NCBI GenBank assembly: GCA_002270565.1
Contig: NQMI01000001.1
Location: 1,031,174 to 1,095,173 of the forward strand
Direction: 5' to 3'
Source of the DNA: Stenocarpella maydis
Taxonomy: Eukaryota > Ascomycota > Sordariomycetes > Diaporthales > Diaporthaceae
DNA: 64,000 nucleotides
Below are positions 34,510 to 45,199 of this stretch, one piece after another (position 1 is the stretch's first letter; each line of letters begins with the position of its first letter). The notes beneath the pieces are model-generated. The model had not been told where the DNA came from, did not search any database, and saw nothing but the letters and a program-made list of their open reading frames with translations. Both the position numbers and the translations under genes were made by a program.

Positions 34510-37189
34510 GCTCGCGCTGGACGTCCAAGACGTCTTTACGGTGCTCGTGGGTCGCTGCTATCGAAGTCGCGATCACAACCGAAGCGTGCACAAGCCGGGA
34601 GTGCTTCTTGTGGTAGCGTGACGTAACAGGGACGCGAGGACCAGAACGGGGTGGTGAGGCCTATGCGGACACGCTGCCGGGGAGTAAACCACAGGGATGT
34701 TTGGTTCGTCGGCGGGAGAGAATGGCGGTCGATCGGTGGGTTTATCGGAGAGGGGAGCAGGCCTTTGCGGGTGGTGTATGAGGCGGCAGCCCGCGAGAAG
34801 TAGGCACCTAAGCCCCAGGTGCTTGGCTGAGCGCGCAAGTCCGGGTGGGCCAGAATGGGGATTGCGCAGAGCGTCAGAGGCAGGGTAATGCAGATCGCCG
34901 GTGGGTGTGGCTATGACCAGGAGCTTCTCAACTCGACAGCCTTGTGCGGCTTGTGCAAGAATAGTTCATGGCCGGGCCGTATGTGTGGGCTTGCTCTTTG
35001 CGCGGGAAGAGGGCTCCCAAGCTCCTCGCGAGGCCTTGGTGTCTTGCAACAGGGTAGGGTCTATGTATATGATTGGGTATCGAGTCGCGCAGCCGGTCTC
35101 GTAGCGAGGAGAACCCAAGCAAGTAGCATTCATCAAGTGTATCCACGCAAGGAGAGCAGCTGAGACATGCAGAGCCTCGCAATAAGGGAGTCGGTGGGAG
35201 GGATGCTGGATGTAATGGACAGCAAAAGCAAAAGGAATGCGATAAAGATTTGCGCGCATCCGACTTGGGAGCGGACGGAACGGAATGATGGATGATGGAC
35301 GGTGGGCGGGCGGGCGGCGGGCAAGTGGTGCTGGGCGGCTGGGCGGGCAGCCCAGGGCCAGTTTGCCTTGTGGTGTTGGAAGGGTTTAGTGGCAGCTGGC
35401 ATACCTCGCCCTCGCCAATCAAGGCCTTTCTTGGTGTTCTGGAAATACTGCCAAAAAAAAAGAAAGGATACATAGTGCCCGGCCAGCCCAGCAGCCCAAG
35501 GCCAGAACGGAGACTTGGCCGACTAGACGACACGACACGAGGATACTTGTGCCTCGTTGCATTTCTCTATGCCATCCCAGGTCACTCACTCTGCGACTCT
35601 GGGAACGGGGGGAGCTGCGTACAAAACGATACATGTCACCCGCTCCTTGCCCAGAGCCTGCTGCCGATTATGAAGCAAATGCCGCTGTCATCAATTGGCC
35701 CTCATACGGAGCAACCCGTTTCTGGATCCCACGGCGGGAACTTGCAATGTAATACCGCGTCCCGACTGAGCGCCTGGCAACACTGCCAGGATCGACGTTT
35801 GCCAGCACCGTAATATGTAAAAATATTGTCATTCTCCGAGTCTACGTAGGCGCAAGTCTGGTACATTCCTGGGGAGGGGGGCGGATGCTGCGCTGTCAAA
35901 AGCAGTCAAAGCTCCTGGCCGCTCTCGCATCTGGCATGGCGGTTCCGTGTTTGCTCCAGCTCGAGCCTTGTATGAAACCAGCCTTGTAGGGGTCTTTCTA
36001 GACCCCCCGTGGAATCTTTCTTGATGGGACGAGCCACATCCACACTTTGATTCAGCCTGGTCTCTCCCCAGCCTGGCCAGCCAGCCCAGCCCAGGCCAAC
36101 TCAGCCCTCTTTGATCTCCAGGAGCCCAAAGCCTGACATTGCGGAACGCACCCAGGCAGCCCAGCTGGCAGCCGACGTGACGCGCCGCGGCTGGCCCGAG
36201 AAAGGTCACTAGGTTCTCAACGGCTCAGTTCAGGCTTACTCCGTACTTGTAATTAAGTGCCAGGCATGGCGTAGGCCTCAGGCCCCAGGCCGGATCGGAT
36301 CAGATCGGCCCCCTTTGAGACCACACTGTGACCTGAAAAGGCCAGGCTGACTTCATCGCCCGGTTCAGCAGGCTGTCTATCAGGCAGAATATGAAACGCT
36401 CCAAGGCTTCCAGCTGCGTATTGTCGTTACCGTCTGCCTCGGTGGCAACTTGCCGTGCTCGGTGTGAGCAGCTGGACAGTTCCGAATTGCAAGCACCGGG
36501 CCTGACAAGCCACAAGTTCCTCTCCGCGTTGACCAATGTGACATAGCGGCGAGGGATCGGTCGCGTACTACCGTGCTGATAAGACTGACGCTCTGACGCA
36601 GCTGCTCGTTTGCGAGTATCGGCAGATGGACCAGACTTGGTTGCATTTAACCCGAGCCAACAATGTACTCCGTACCTTATTACCGGAACTCCCGGCGGGG
36701 CGCGCCTCTACCATTGCTTGGTCCTGGGAGGACAGAGAGGGAATGCAAGCTCGAGGGACCGACGATACAATCAAGGAACCGGCAGTGAGATTGAGCGCAG
36801 AGCACATGGGAATTGGCTGTCTCCCCGGAGGGCGCTCTCGAATTGATGTAGTTTGCTTCCAATGTAGAATCCGACCTGTGCACCTGGCAACAAAATCTCG
36901 TCGACTGGACCGCTCAGCGTGAGGTCAATATCTCCTCAGGTGGGGCTGCATCCCAATCATTGATGACGAAAGGCGCCCCTCATGGACAGTCAAGGAAGGC
37001 CGATCGGGGAGGGAGGGAGGAAAGCTTACCAAGACAGCTTCGGAACTCCGCCTGGGAGGCATAAACCCGCACCCGTCCCCAGCTTCTACCGCTTTCTCCT
37101 GCCAAAACTCCTCGTCAAGCAAGAACAGCCAGATTGCCAATTACCCTCATCAAGAACCAACAAACATCAGTTGTAGCACACCAGCCAAA
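34510..37189. promoter_or_regulatory. Divergent intergenic region between the RhoGEF and SOD1
   Basis: 2.7 kb containing the promoters of the minus-strand RhoGEF and the plus-strand SOD1. Two TACTCCGTA motifs (36237-36245, 36666-36674) lie in it. Several frames of 60-200 codons are open but are low complexity and conflict with one another, so none is called. Confidence 0.5.
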
Positions 37190-38117
37190 ATGGTCAAAGC
37201 AGGTGAGAGAGAAGTCCAGACCCTATATACCCCTGCCCCCGCCACCACACACACTGTCAAGCTGTTTGGCGACTCAAAGTGAGGGGGTGAACCCAGCCCA
37301 TCCAGAGCACCTTGATGGGCCTTGAGAAACGTGCTCAAGCACCCTGATGGCCGCGCCTCACAGTCACAGGGCCATTCGTCATCATCAATGAGGAGTACCG
37401 TTGAGGCTTTTGCCCTGCAGATCGCCTCTGGGTCCTTTCTCTTGATCCCCAAGCCACCCTGGGAGTGTCTGGGCAGCTCGCTAACATCCGCCCGTCTGCC
37501 CTGTAGTTGCTGTTGTTCGTGGTGACTCCAAGGTCTCCGGTACCGTCACCCTCGTGCAGGAGTCTGAGTCTGCTCCCACCACCATCTCGTGGGACATCAC
37601 CGGCAACGACCCCAACGCCAAGCGCGGCTTCCACATCCACACATTTGGCGACAACACCAACGGCTGCACATCCGCCGGTCCTCATTGTGAGTAGCCCCCC
37701 CACTACCCGAGTCCGGCCCGGCTCAATGCCAGACTATTCCAAGACTGATCTTTCCCATCTTGCTAGTCAACCCTCACAACAAGACCCACGGTGCTCCCTC
37801 GGACGAGGCCCGCCACGTTGGTGACCTGGGCAACATCGAGACCGATGCTCAGGGCAACGCCAAGGGCAGCGTCCAGGACAAGCTGGTCAAGCTGATCGGC
37901 CCCGAGTCCGTTATTGGCGTACGTTATACTTTTGCCTGGCCCCTCGCTCAGCCTTATGCAGTCTGTATACGAACTGACCTGCTGACACTGTCCACAGCGT
38001 ACTGTTGTTGTCCACGGTGGCACTGATGACCTCGGAAAGGGTGACAACGAGGAGTCCCTGAAGACTGGCAACGCTGGCCCCCGCCCTGCCTGTGGTGTCA
38101 TTGGCATCTCCAACTAA
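37190..38117 (+). CDS. SOD1: Cu/Zn superoxide dismutase
   Basis: Four exons in phase (37190-37202, 37507-37686, 37767-37918, 37998-38117) give 154 residues. The copper and zinc ligands are visible: HIH in GFHIHTFGD, the His of [17 protein letters not shown], and the His of [12 protein letters not shown]. The disulphide cysteines are in GCTSAGPH and RPACGVIG. There is no signal peptide, so the product is the cytosolic (and intermembrane-space) dismutase that turns superoxide into peroxide and oxygen. The first exon is only 13 nt (MVKA plus one base) and intron 1 is about 300 nt, longer than the other introns here; a regulatory role for that intron is possible but unproved. Confidence 0.96.
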
Positions 38118-39510
38118 GAGCCTTGACTTGGTCACGATATCTGAGATACTGAACTCGGGGTCTTGATTGACGGCGTGTTTCTTCAAGACACCAGGCCTCG
38201 TTACTCTGAGTAAAGGACTTTGTGTCAATAGAGATAGCCCGAAATTAACAACAAGAAAAAAAAATCCTAATGGAGGTACTGTGTCTACAAGTCATGCGAG
38301 CCACTGAATGCTGTAGAGAAATGCGCATTGTTGTTGCAATGTTATGTGCTTGTGTACGCAGGGACAGAGATGTGTCCGCAGCTGAGAGACTTCAAAGGTC
38401 CAACCTCCCTTCAAAAAGAGCATATTTGCCCCAGGAGCTTCTCCTTTTCTGAAATAAGAGGGCTGATGCCTGAGGACATTGGTCTGAGATGATAAGTGAA
38501 TTGTTACAACATCTCCACAATTGGTAGCGTCAGACTTCTAAATTGTGGCGTATGTGTGTGTGCCACGGCTGCCCCTCATCTGTGCCCCAAAGCTCCCCCT
38601 GGCAGCCTGGGCGAGCAGTTCACTTGGTTAACCCGAAGCTGCTTGCCAACTTTGGACTAGCGGCAATGTCACCCCACATTCCACATTGGAGCTCCCCTGG
38701 TCCACTAGAATTCTGGACCCTGAGGCGGACATCTGGCCAGAAGACCAGAAGGGAGGCGGCACACGACAGCCATCATCCACCTTACCAAGTCGCCTCATCA
38801 CAAATTCAACCCTTCCCTTCTCTCTTCAGTATAATTGTTTGTCTCCTTCAAGTCAACCAATTCTCAAATTCTCGGTAACATCTCGAAAATTATCATATCC
38901 TTTCATTGCTTGTCTGGAAACCTGGTAAGTCCTCCAGCTTCATCATAGTTCGTGACCGCTCAACGTCTGCAACTACCCTCCCGTCCTCGACTCCCCTTCC
39001 ACTGGCCACAAGCATGCAGACCGTAATGTATACCTTGAGGACATGGATCATGTGTTCAAGAGAGCAAGGGCCTTGTCATGTGATGGGCGCTTGGGCTGCT
39101 TCTCCCAGCTCAAGCAGCACTGACACGAGGCTGTTTTTTTGGTCAGTGCTGTGGGTTGCCTCGTGGACCACAGACTAGAGAACAATTCAATTCACCTTGC
39201 AAGACCCACGTTTGGCAAGGCCCAAGCTTGTCTGGCCCAGTCACTCACTTCATCATTCCATATCTATACATTCCACCAGTCATCTCACATTGACTCTGGT
39301 GACACGTATCCTGTCAAGCTGCTCCTCGCCAGCCGGGGAGAGCCACCAGCTCACAATTGCAACAGCAGACTGCATTTCTCCCAACTCATTTTCCTTTGTG
39401 TGCACGGGGGGCATATCACTGACTACTCTTCAAGGCACCGTCACGAGAACTGCTGATCTCGCTCTGCACGCCCTACGGTCTCGCTCATCCCGGTCATCGC
39501 CATCGCCACC
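38118..39510. other. Intergenic between SOD1 and the Tudor-SN gene
   Basis: 3' UTR of SOD1, then promoter and leader of the gene at 39511. The plus strand is C/T-rich from about 38770 onward, with GTAAGT and CAG splice-like signals around 38924 and beyond, so a 5' UTR intron is possible. No other gene was seen. Confidence 0.45.
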
Positions 39511-42150
39511 ATGCCCAAGCCTCTGTATGCCACGGTCAAGTCCGTCTTGAGCGGTGATACATTGGTCCTTGCGAACCCTCAAAACCCAGCAGCTGAACGG
39601 GTTCTTTCTCTGGCCTACGTCAGCGCTCCTCGGCTCAGCAAGGATGGCGACGAGCCGTTTGCGTTCCAATCACGCGAGTTTCTGAGGAATCTCACCGTGG
39701 GGAAGCCCATCCAGTTCACCGTCTTGTACACGGTACCGACCTCGCAACGCGAGTACGGAACCGCAAAGCTTCAGGATGGCACCGAGTTCCCCGACGAGCT
39801 GATCAAGGGCGGCTGGGTCAAGGTCCGCGATGATGCTGGAAAGAAAGAGGACAATGAGGACCTCCTGCAGCGACTCGCTCAGCTCCGTGAGCTCGAGACC
39901 AAGGCCAAGAACGAGGGCAACGGACTCTGGGCTGGCACTGGTGGGGTCATTGAGGTCCAGAATGACCTTGGCCACCCGCAGTTCCTGGACGAGTGGAAGG
40001 GCAAGACCGTTGATGGCGTTGTTGAGCGCGTTTTCAGCGGCGATCGCCTTCTGGTTCGCCTCCTGCTATCTGACAAGAAGCACCTGCAGATTATGACCCT
40101 CGTCGCTGGTATCCGCACCCCCTCAACGGCTAGGACAATCGTTTCTACGGGCCAGACGCAGCCATCCGAAGAATTTGGTGATGAGGCCAAGACATTCGTC
40201 GAGAAGAGGCTGCTCCAGCGATCCGTCAAGGTCGAGATTGCTGGGGCGAGCCCCCAGGGTCAACTAGTGGCCACGGTCCTGCACCCCAACGGGAACATTG
40301 CCGAATTCCTCCTCGCTGAAGGCCTTGCTCGCTGCAATGACTTCCACGTCACCTTGCTGGGTGACAGGATGCCCTCACTGCGCGCTGCGGAGAAGAAGGC
40401 CCAATCGGCGAACTTAAGGCTGCACAAACACCACGTCGCCAAGGAAGCGGCAAAGGAATCCGAGATGACTGTCTCTAAGATCATCAGCGCCGATACCATC
40501 ATTGTGAGGAACAAGAACGGCGAGGAGAAGCGCATCAACCTCAGCAGCGTCCGTGGCCCACGCACAAATGAGCCATCGGAGGCGCCATTCAGGGATGAGG
40601 CTAAGGAATTCCTGCGCAAGAAGCTGATCGGCAAGCACGTCAAAGTGGCTATTGACGGGTCGAAGCCGGCTTCCGATGGGTATGAAGCCCGAGAGGTTGC
40701 GACTGTGACCCAGAACGGCAAGAACATCGGCCTCCAGCTCGTACAAGAGGGCTGGGTGTCGGTCATCCGACACCGCAAGGACGACACCGACAGGGCCTCC
40801 AATTACGACGAGCTCCTAGCTGCGCAGGAGAAGGCCAAGGAGGAGAAGAAGGGTATGTGGACTGGCAAGCCACCAAAATCAAAGGTTCTGGTCGACGCTT
40901 CTGAGAGCCTGCAGAGGGCAAAGCTGAACCTGGGCTCCCTCCAACGGCAGAAGAAGATCCCCGCCGTGGTCGACTTCTGCAAGTCTGGCTCCCGGTTCAC
41001 TGTGCTTATCCCCCGTGAGGGCGTCAAACTTACGCTGGTCCTGGGTGGAATCCGTGCGCCACGAGCCGGTCGTTCGCCTGAAGAGAAGGGTGAGCCATTC
41101 GGTAATGAGGCTCTGGATCTTGCAAACAAGAGGTGCAACCAGCGGGATGTTGAGGTCGATATCCACGACACGGACAAGATCGGAGGCTTCATTGGTGACC
41201 TGTATGTCGGTCGCGAGAGCTTTGCCAAGCTTCTCGTGGAGGAGGGATTCGCCTCCGTGCACCAGTACTCGGCGGAGAAGTCAGGAAACGCTGCCGAGTT
41301 GAACGCAGCAGAGCGGAAGGCAAAGGAGGCACGCAAGGGGATCTGGCACGATTGGGACCCATCCCAAGAGGAGCAGGAGGAGGAAGCTGCGCCCGCCGAG
41401 ACTGCCGCAGCCGATGCTCCCGTCAATATCAAGCGCGAGTACCGGGATATTGTGATCACCAATATAGACCAGAACGGCAAGATCAAGATCCAGGAGGTCG
41501 GCAAGGGCACTGCGGCACTCGAGCAGTTGATGTCCTCATTCAGGAAGTTCCACCTTGACTCCAAGAACAACGTGGGCCTCAAGGATACGCCAAAGGCCGG
41601 GGACATTGTCTCAGCCAAGTTCTCTGAGGACGGGCAGTGGTACCGGGCACGCATACGATCCAACGACCGGGCCAACAAGGTTGCGGAGGTTGTGTACATC
41701 GACTACGGAAACACGGAGAAGATCCCCTGGGCGAAGCTGCGGCCGCTCAACCAGGCCGAGTTCGGCCCTCAGAAGGTGCGGCCCCAAGCCATCGATGCGT
41801 CGCTGTCCCTGGTGCAGCTTCCCACGGCCCCCGAATATCTCAACGACACGATTGGCTTCATTGGAGAGGCGACTGAGGGCAAGACCCTGGTTGCCTCTTT
41901 CGACTACGTCGACCAAAAGGAGGGCCTCAGCTACATCACCATCTACGAGTCGAGCGGATCGCCCAAGCCCCACGAGTCTCTGAACCGCGAGGTCTTGCTC
42001 AACGGGCTGGGTCTGGTGCCCAAGAAACTCAAGGCATGGGAGAGGAGCCCAGTGTTTGCCGACACTCTCAACGAGTACAAGAAGGCTGAGACGGCAGCCA
42101 AGAACGATCGCTTGGGCATCTGGGAGTACGGTGACCTGACCGAGGACTAA
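39511..42150 (+). CDS. Tudor staphylococcal nuclease (SND1/p100 family)
   Basis: A single exon of 879 residues. Four staphylococcal-nuclease-like domains follow in tandem (about 1-150, 165-310, 325-465 and 485-620), each opening with a pattern such as ATVKSVLSGDTLVL, GVVERVFSGDRLLV or MTVSKIISADTIIV. Then a Tudor domain (about 690-755, with VSAKFSEDGQWYRARI and VVYIDYGNTEKIPW) is embedded in a fifth, split nuclease fold ending DRLGIWEYGDL. This is the complete Tudor-SN layout. In animals and plants the protein binds RNA and symmetric dimethylarginine ligands, acts in stress granules, splicing and transcription, and has been linked to RNA decay. The fungal role is little known. ATG context is good (CCACCATGCC). 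Confidence 0.94.
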   Translation: MPKPLYATVKSVLSGDTLVLANPQNPAAERVLSLAYVSAPRLSKDGDEPFAFQSREFLRNLTVGKPIQFTVLYTVPTSQREYGTAKLQDGTEFPDELIKGGWVKVRDDAGKKEDNEDLLQRLAQLRELETKAKNEGNGLWAGTGGVIEVQNDLGHPQFLDEWKGKTVDGVVERVFSGDRLLVRLLLSDKKHLQIMTLVAGIRTPSTARTIVSTGQTQPSEEFGDEAKTFVEKRLLQRSVKVEIAGASPQGQLVATVLHPNGNIAEFLLAEGLARCNDFHVTLLGDRMPSLRAAEKKAQSANLRLHKHHVAKEAAKESEMTVSKIISADTIIVRNKNGEEKRINLSSVRGPRTNEPSEAPFRDEAKEFLRKKLIGKHVKVAIDGSKPASDGYEAREVATVTQNGKNIGLQLVQEGWVSVIRHRKDDTDRASNYDELLAAQEKAKEEKKGMWTGKPPKSKVLVDASESLQRAKLNLGSLQRQKKIPAVVDFCKSGSRFTVLIPREGVKLTLVLGGIRAPRAGRSPEEKGEPFGNEALDLANKRCNQRDVEVDIHDTDKIGGFIGDLYVGRESFAKLLVEEGFASVHQYSAEKSGNAAELNAAERKAKEARKGIWHDWDPSQEEQEEEAAPAETAAADAPVNIKREYRDIVITNIDQNGKIKIQEVGKGTAALEQLMSSFRKFHLDSKNNVGLKDTPKAGDIVSAKFSEDGQWYRARIRSNDRANKVAEVVYIDYGNTEKIPWAKLRPLNQAEFGPQKVRPQAIDASLSLVQLPTAPEYLNDTIGFIGEATEGKTLVASFDYVDQKEGLSYITIYESSGSPKPHESLNREVLLNGLGLVPKKLKAWERSPVFADTLNEYKKAETAAKNDRLGIWEYGDLTED

Positions 42151-43457
42151 GGAGGCAGCTGGGTACGCGTGTAGCGGCACCTGGTCTTGGTTGATATCCA
42201 TGGTCACCACAACAGCCTCTCTTGGATCACCAGGGTGAGGAAAGGGAGAAACGAGGAGGAGTGATTGGTGGTTGACATTGAGGGGCCGAAGGACCCTATA
42301 ATGACTGTGCACCCTTCTCCTATCTAAAAAAAAGTTGGCGAGGTAGCTCTGATAGCATTGCATCGGATCGTTCGGCATCGTTAATAGCCAGTGTAAGATA
42401 TTATTCATTATTACAAGGCCGCTTCTTGTAGCACAATGTGAGCCCGTAGGCGCTGTTTTCAATGTTGCAGGGTGAGAGTGTCCGGTCTTTGCCATGGGCA
42501 GGCCGTCTGGGCCAGCGGCGGCTGAATGCTCGCGCTTCGGGACAGGAAGGCCGAGCTTAGTGCTCCAGCGAAGGTCCAAGATGTTCCAGTCTTGCAGGAT
42601 CTCGTGTCCCGGGGGTCCCGCCCCAAGTGCCTTGTGCTTGCTACACCCGCGCGGGTGGATCGGATCGGGGGACGTCTTCATCACAGCAGTGCCTAGGTAG
42701 TCTTTGTCTTGTGAGTAGAAAAACGTGCAGTGCAGACCATGGCTAGAAACTACGGCATAGTCGAGGCCCAGAACTCCCCAATAGCCGCGAAGGATCCTGC
42801 GTTTTGACGTCGGCACAGCTCATGTCAATGCCAGGTAGTCCGTACAGTTACACTTTTAGCCTGAGTAAGCGACCACCCAAAAGAGGCCAGGCTGGAGCGG
42901 TCTTAGCATTGCAAATTGGAATCCGACGGGCAGGGTCCTTGTCTCTGGTGGGGGGGGGGGGCCTGACCCTGGCCTTTGCCCCTCGGCGGTCTGAGGTGTG
43001 TGTCGTCTGCCGTAACCTGCGTACACACAGCAAGTAATAATAAGTGGTGTAAACGGTGTGGACGTGAAAATAACATCAACATTCATCGAGATAAGAAGAC
43101 CAGCCCAATTGAATGTGACACAGTATGCATGCATAGTCTCTCGAACTGCACGTTCACACATGTGCCCTGAACTCAGTGAGACAGAAGGTAATGGTGGGGG
43201 CAATATCGTCATGGGCCCGTAAATCTGACTTGCCAGAGAAGTGGCCCATTGAGAAGCAGAGAATAGCCCAGCAGGTGGGAGAGCTCCAAGTCACCCCTCC
43301 ATCAAATAAATACCTCTCTCGCCTCGCCGCACCTCCTTGCCAGCCTCAAACCCGCAATACATACCTACATCTTCTCAGATACCCAATTCAAACCTCGTGT
43401 CCAAACCCCCCTCTCCAGCCCTCCCACACACACACACACCACACACACACACACATC
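42151..43457. other. Intergenic between Tudor-SN and transaldolase
   Basis: Contains the Tudor-SN 3' UTR, a G-run at about 42950-42961 and the transaldolase promoter, which ends in a C/T- and CA-rich leader. No additional gene was seen. Confidence 0.5.
43425..43456 (+). repeat. CA microsatellite abutting the transaldolase start
   Basis: A (CA)n tract with one interruption (ACC) ends one base before the ATG at 43458, so it forms the last part of the 5' UTR, including the start-codon context. Confidence 0.85.
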
Positions 43458-44643
43458 ATGTCGAACTCTCTCGAGCAGCTCAAGGCTAGCGGCACCGTCG
43501 TCGTCTCCGACTCTGGCGACTTCGCCTCCATCGCCAAGTACAAGCCCCAGGATGCCACCACAAACCCTTCGCTCATCCTCGCCGCCTCCAAGAAGTCAGA
43601 GTACGCTAAGCTGATTGACGAGGCCGTCGCCTACGCCAAGAAGGCCGGTGGTGACGTCGACACACAGGTGGACGCCGCCCTCGACCGCCTGCTGGTCGAG
43701 TTCGGCAAGGAGATCCTCAAGGTCGTCCCGGGCAAGGTCTCCACCGAGGTCGACGCCCGCTTCTCATTCGACACCAAGGCCTCCGTTGACAAGGCCCTGC
43801 ACATCATCGACGTAAGCCCATGGTGGAATCCCCCCTCTCTGCGAAAGTATGAGAGACAATGAGAAGGGATAGACCCCCTTGCTGACACTCTTGGCCCCAA
43901 CAGCTCTACAAGGCCGTGGGCATCTCCAAGGACCGTGTCCTGATCAAGATCGCCTCGACATGGGAGGGTATCAAGGCCGCCGAGATCCTGCAGCGCGACC
44001 ACGGCATCAACACCAACCTGACCCTCATGTTCAGCCTGACCCAGGCCATCGCGGCCGCCGAGGCCGGTGCCTTCCTGATCTCCCCCTTCGTCGGCCGTAT
44101 CCTGGACTGGTACAAGGCCCACACCAAGAAGGAGTACGCCAAGGAGGAGGACCCCGGTGTCGAGTCGGTCAAGTCCATCTTCAACTACTACAAGAAGTTC
44201 GGCTACAAGACCATTGTCATGGGCGCCTCATTCCGCAACACCGGTGAGATCACCGAGCTCGCCGGATGCGACTACCTCACCATCTCCGTAAGTCCACACC
44301 CAAACCCCCGGGCCCCACCCCCACCGGACCTGATTCCGATCCCGGAGGACGAGGCCCTCAGACCTGGTGGCATAGAAAATCAAAATACTGACGCTGCCCG
44401 CCACAGCCCAACCTGCTCGAGGAGCTCATGAACTCGGACGCACCCGTCCCCAAGAAGCTGGACACCTCGTCCGCCTCCTCGCTCAACATCGAGAAGAAGT
44501 CGTACCTCAACGACGAGTCCCTCTTCCGCTTCGACTTCAACGAGGACCAGATGGCCGTCGAGAAGCTGCGCGAGGGCATCAGCAAGTTCGCCGCCGACGC
44601 CGTCACACTCAAGGACATCATCAAGGCCAAGATCCAGGCATAA
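43458..44643 (+). CDS. TAL1: Transaldolase
   Basis: Three exons in phase (43458-43811, 43904-44287, 44407-44643) give 324 residues, the normal length. The class I aldolase barrel is intact: [14 protein letters not shown] near residue 30, the Schiff-base lysine Lys133 in [29 protein letters not shown], and FISP-like [14 protein letters not shown]. The enzyme moves a dihydroxyacetone unit from sedoheptulose 7-phosphate to glyceraldehyde 3-phosphate in the cytosolic non-oxidative pentose phosphate pathway. Codon use is strongly C-ending, as in highly expressed fungal genes. Confidence 0.96.
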
Positions 44644-45199
44644 GTGCCTTTTTTGTCCTTTATTCTTTGTTAAAACCAAAAAAAAAATTGTTGATTGACA
44701 TACACAAACACACCAACACGACGATGGGAAATGATACCGTATATAGCATGTGCTTATTAGGATGAAGAGACTCGTTAGGCTCAGATTGAAATGAATCTTG
44801 TCTGCAAAAAGAAGACGGTCAAGTCAGTGGCTACGTATCTGTGATGTGCCAACCCCTCCCTTGGGGGCTCCACCCACATCTATAAGAGCGAGGCGGCGCA
44901 ATTTAGCTTATATAGAGGACAACCGTTTTCGTTCCGACCAAGTAGGGAACTCTAAAGGAATAGAAATGTTGCATATGTCTGAATGGACTAACTCATCAGT
45001 CACCTGCAGGTGTACATTGTTTGTAACCTAACCTCGTCCACAACGGCTATGTAGGTCTATTACAAGGATCTGCGGCAGAACCAACTTGGTGGTAGTGCCT
45101 GTTCATCAAGTGTATGTAGGAATACGCAACTAATTGTACAGATGCAAGAACATGCTTTTGCAGCCCACGCCTACCCCCATTGATGAACCCATGTCATGC
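44644..45199. other. Converging 3' flanks
   Basis: 3' UTRs of transaldolase (plus) and the endopolyphosphatase (minus). No gene was seen. Confidence 0.5.

Noticed and set aside
34928..35533. 201-codon minus-strand frame in the RhoGEF/SOD1 interval
   Set aside because: Pro/Ser/Arg/His-rich with conflicting frames; looks like promoter DNA of biased composition.
41611..42816. 401-codon minus-strand open frame opposite the Tudor-SN 3' end
   Set aside because: It is antisense to the conserved Tudor domain and arises from strong codon bias there; it has no domain and no gene-like start.
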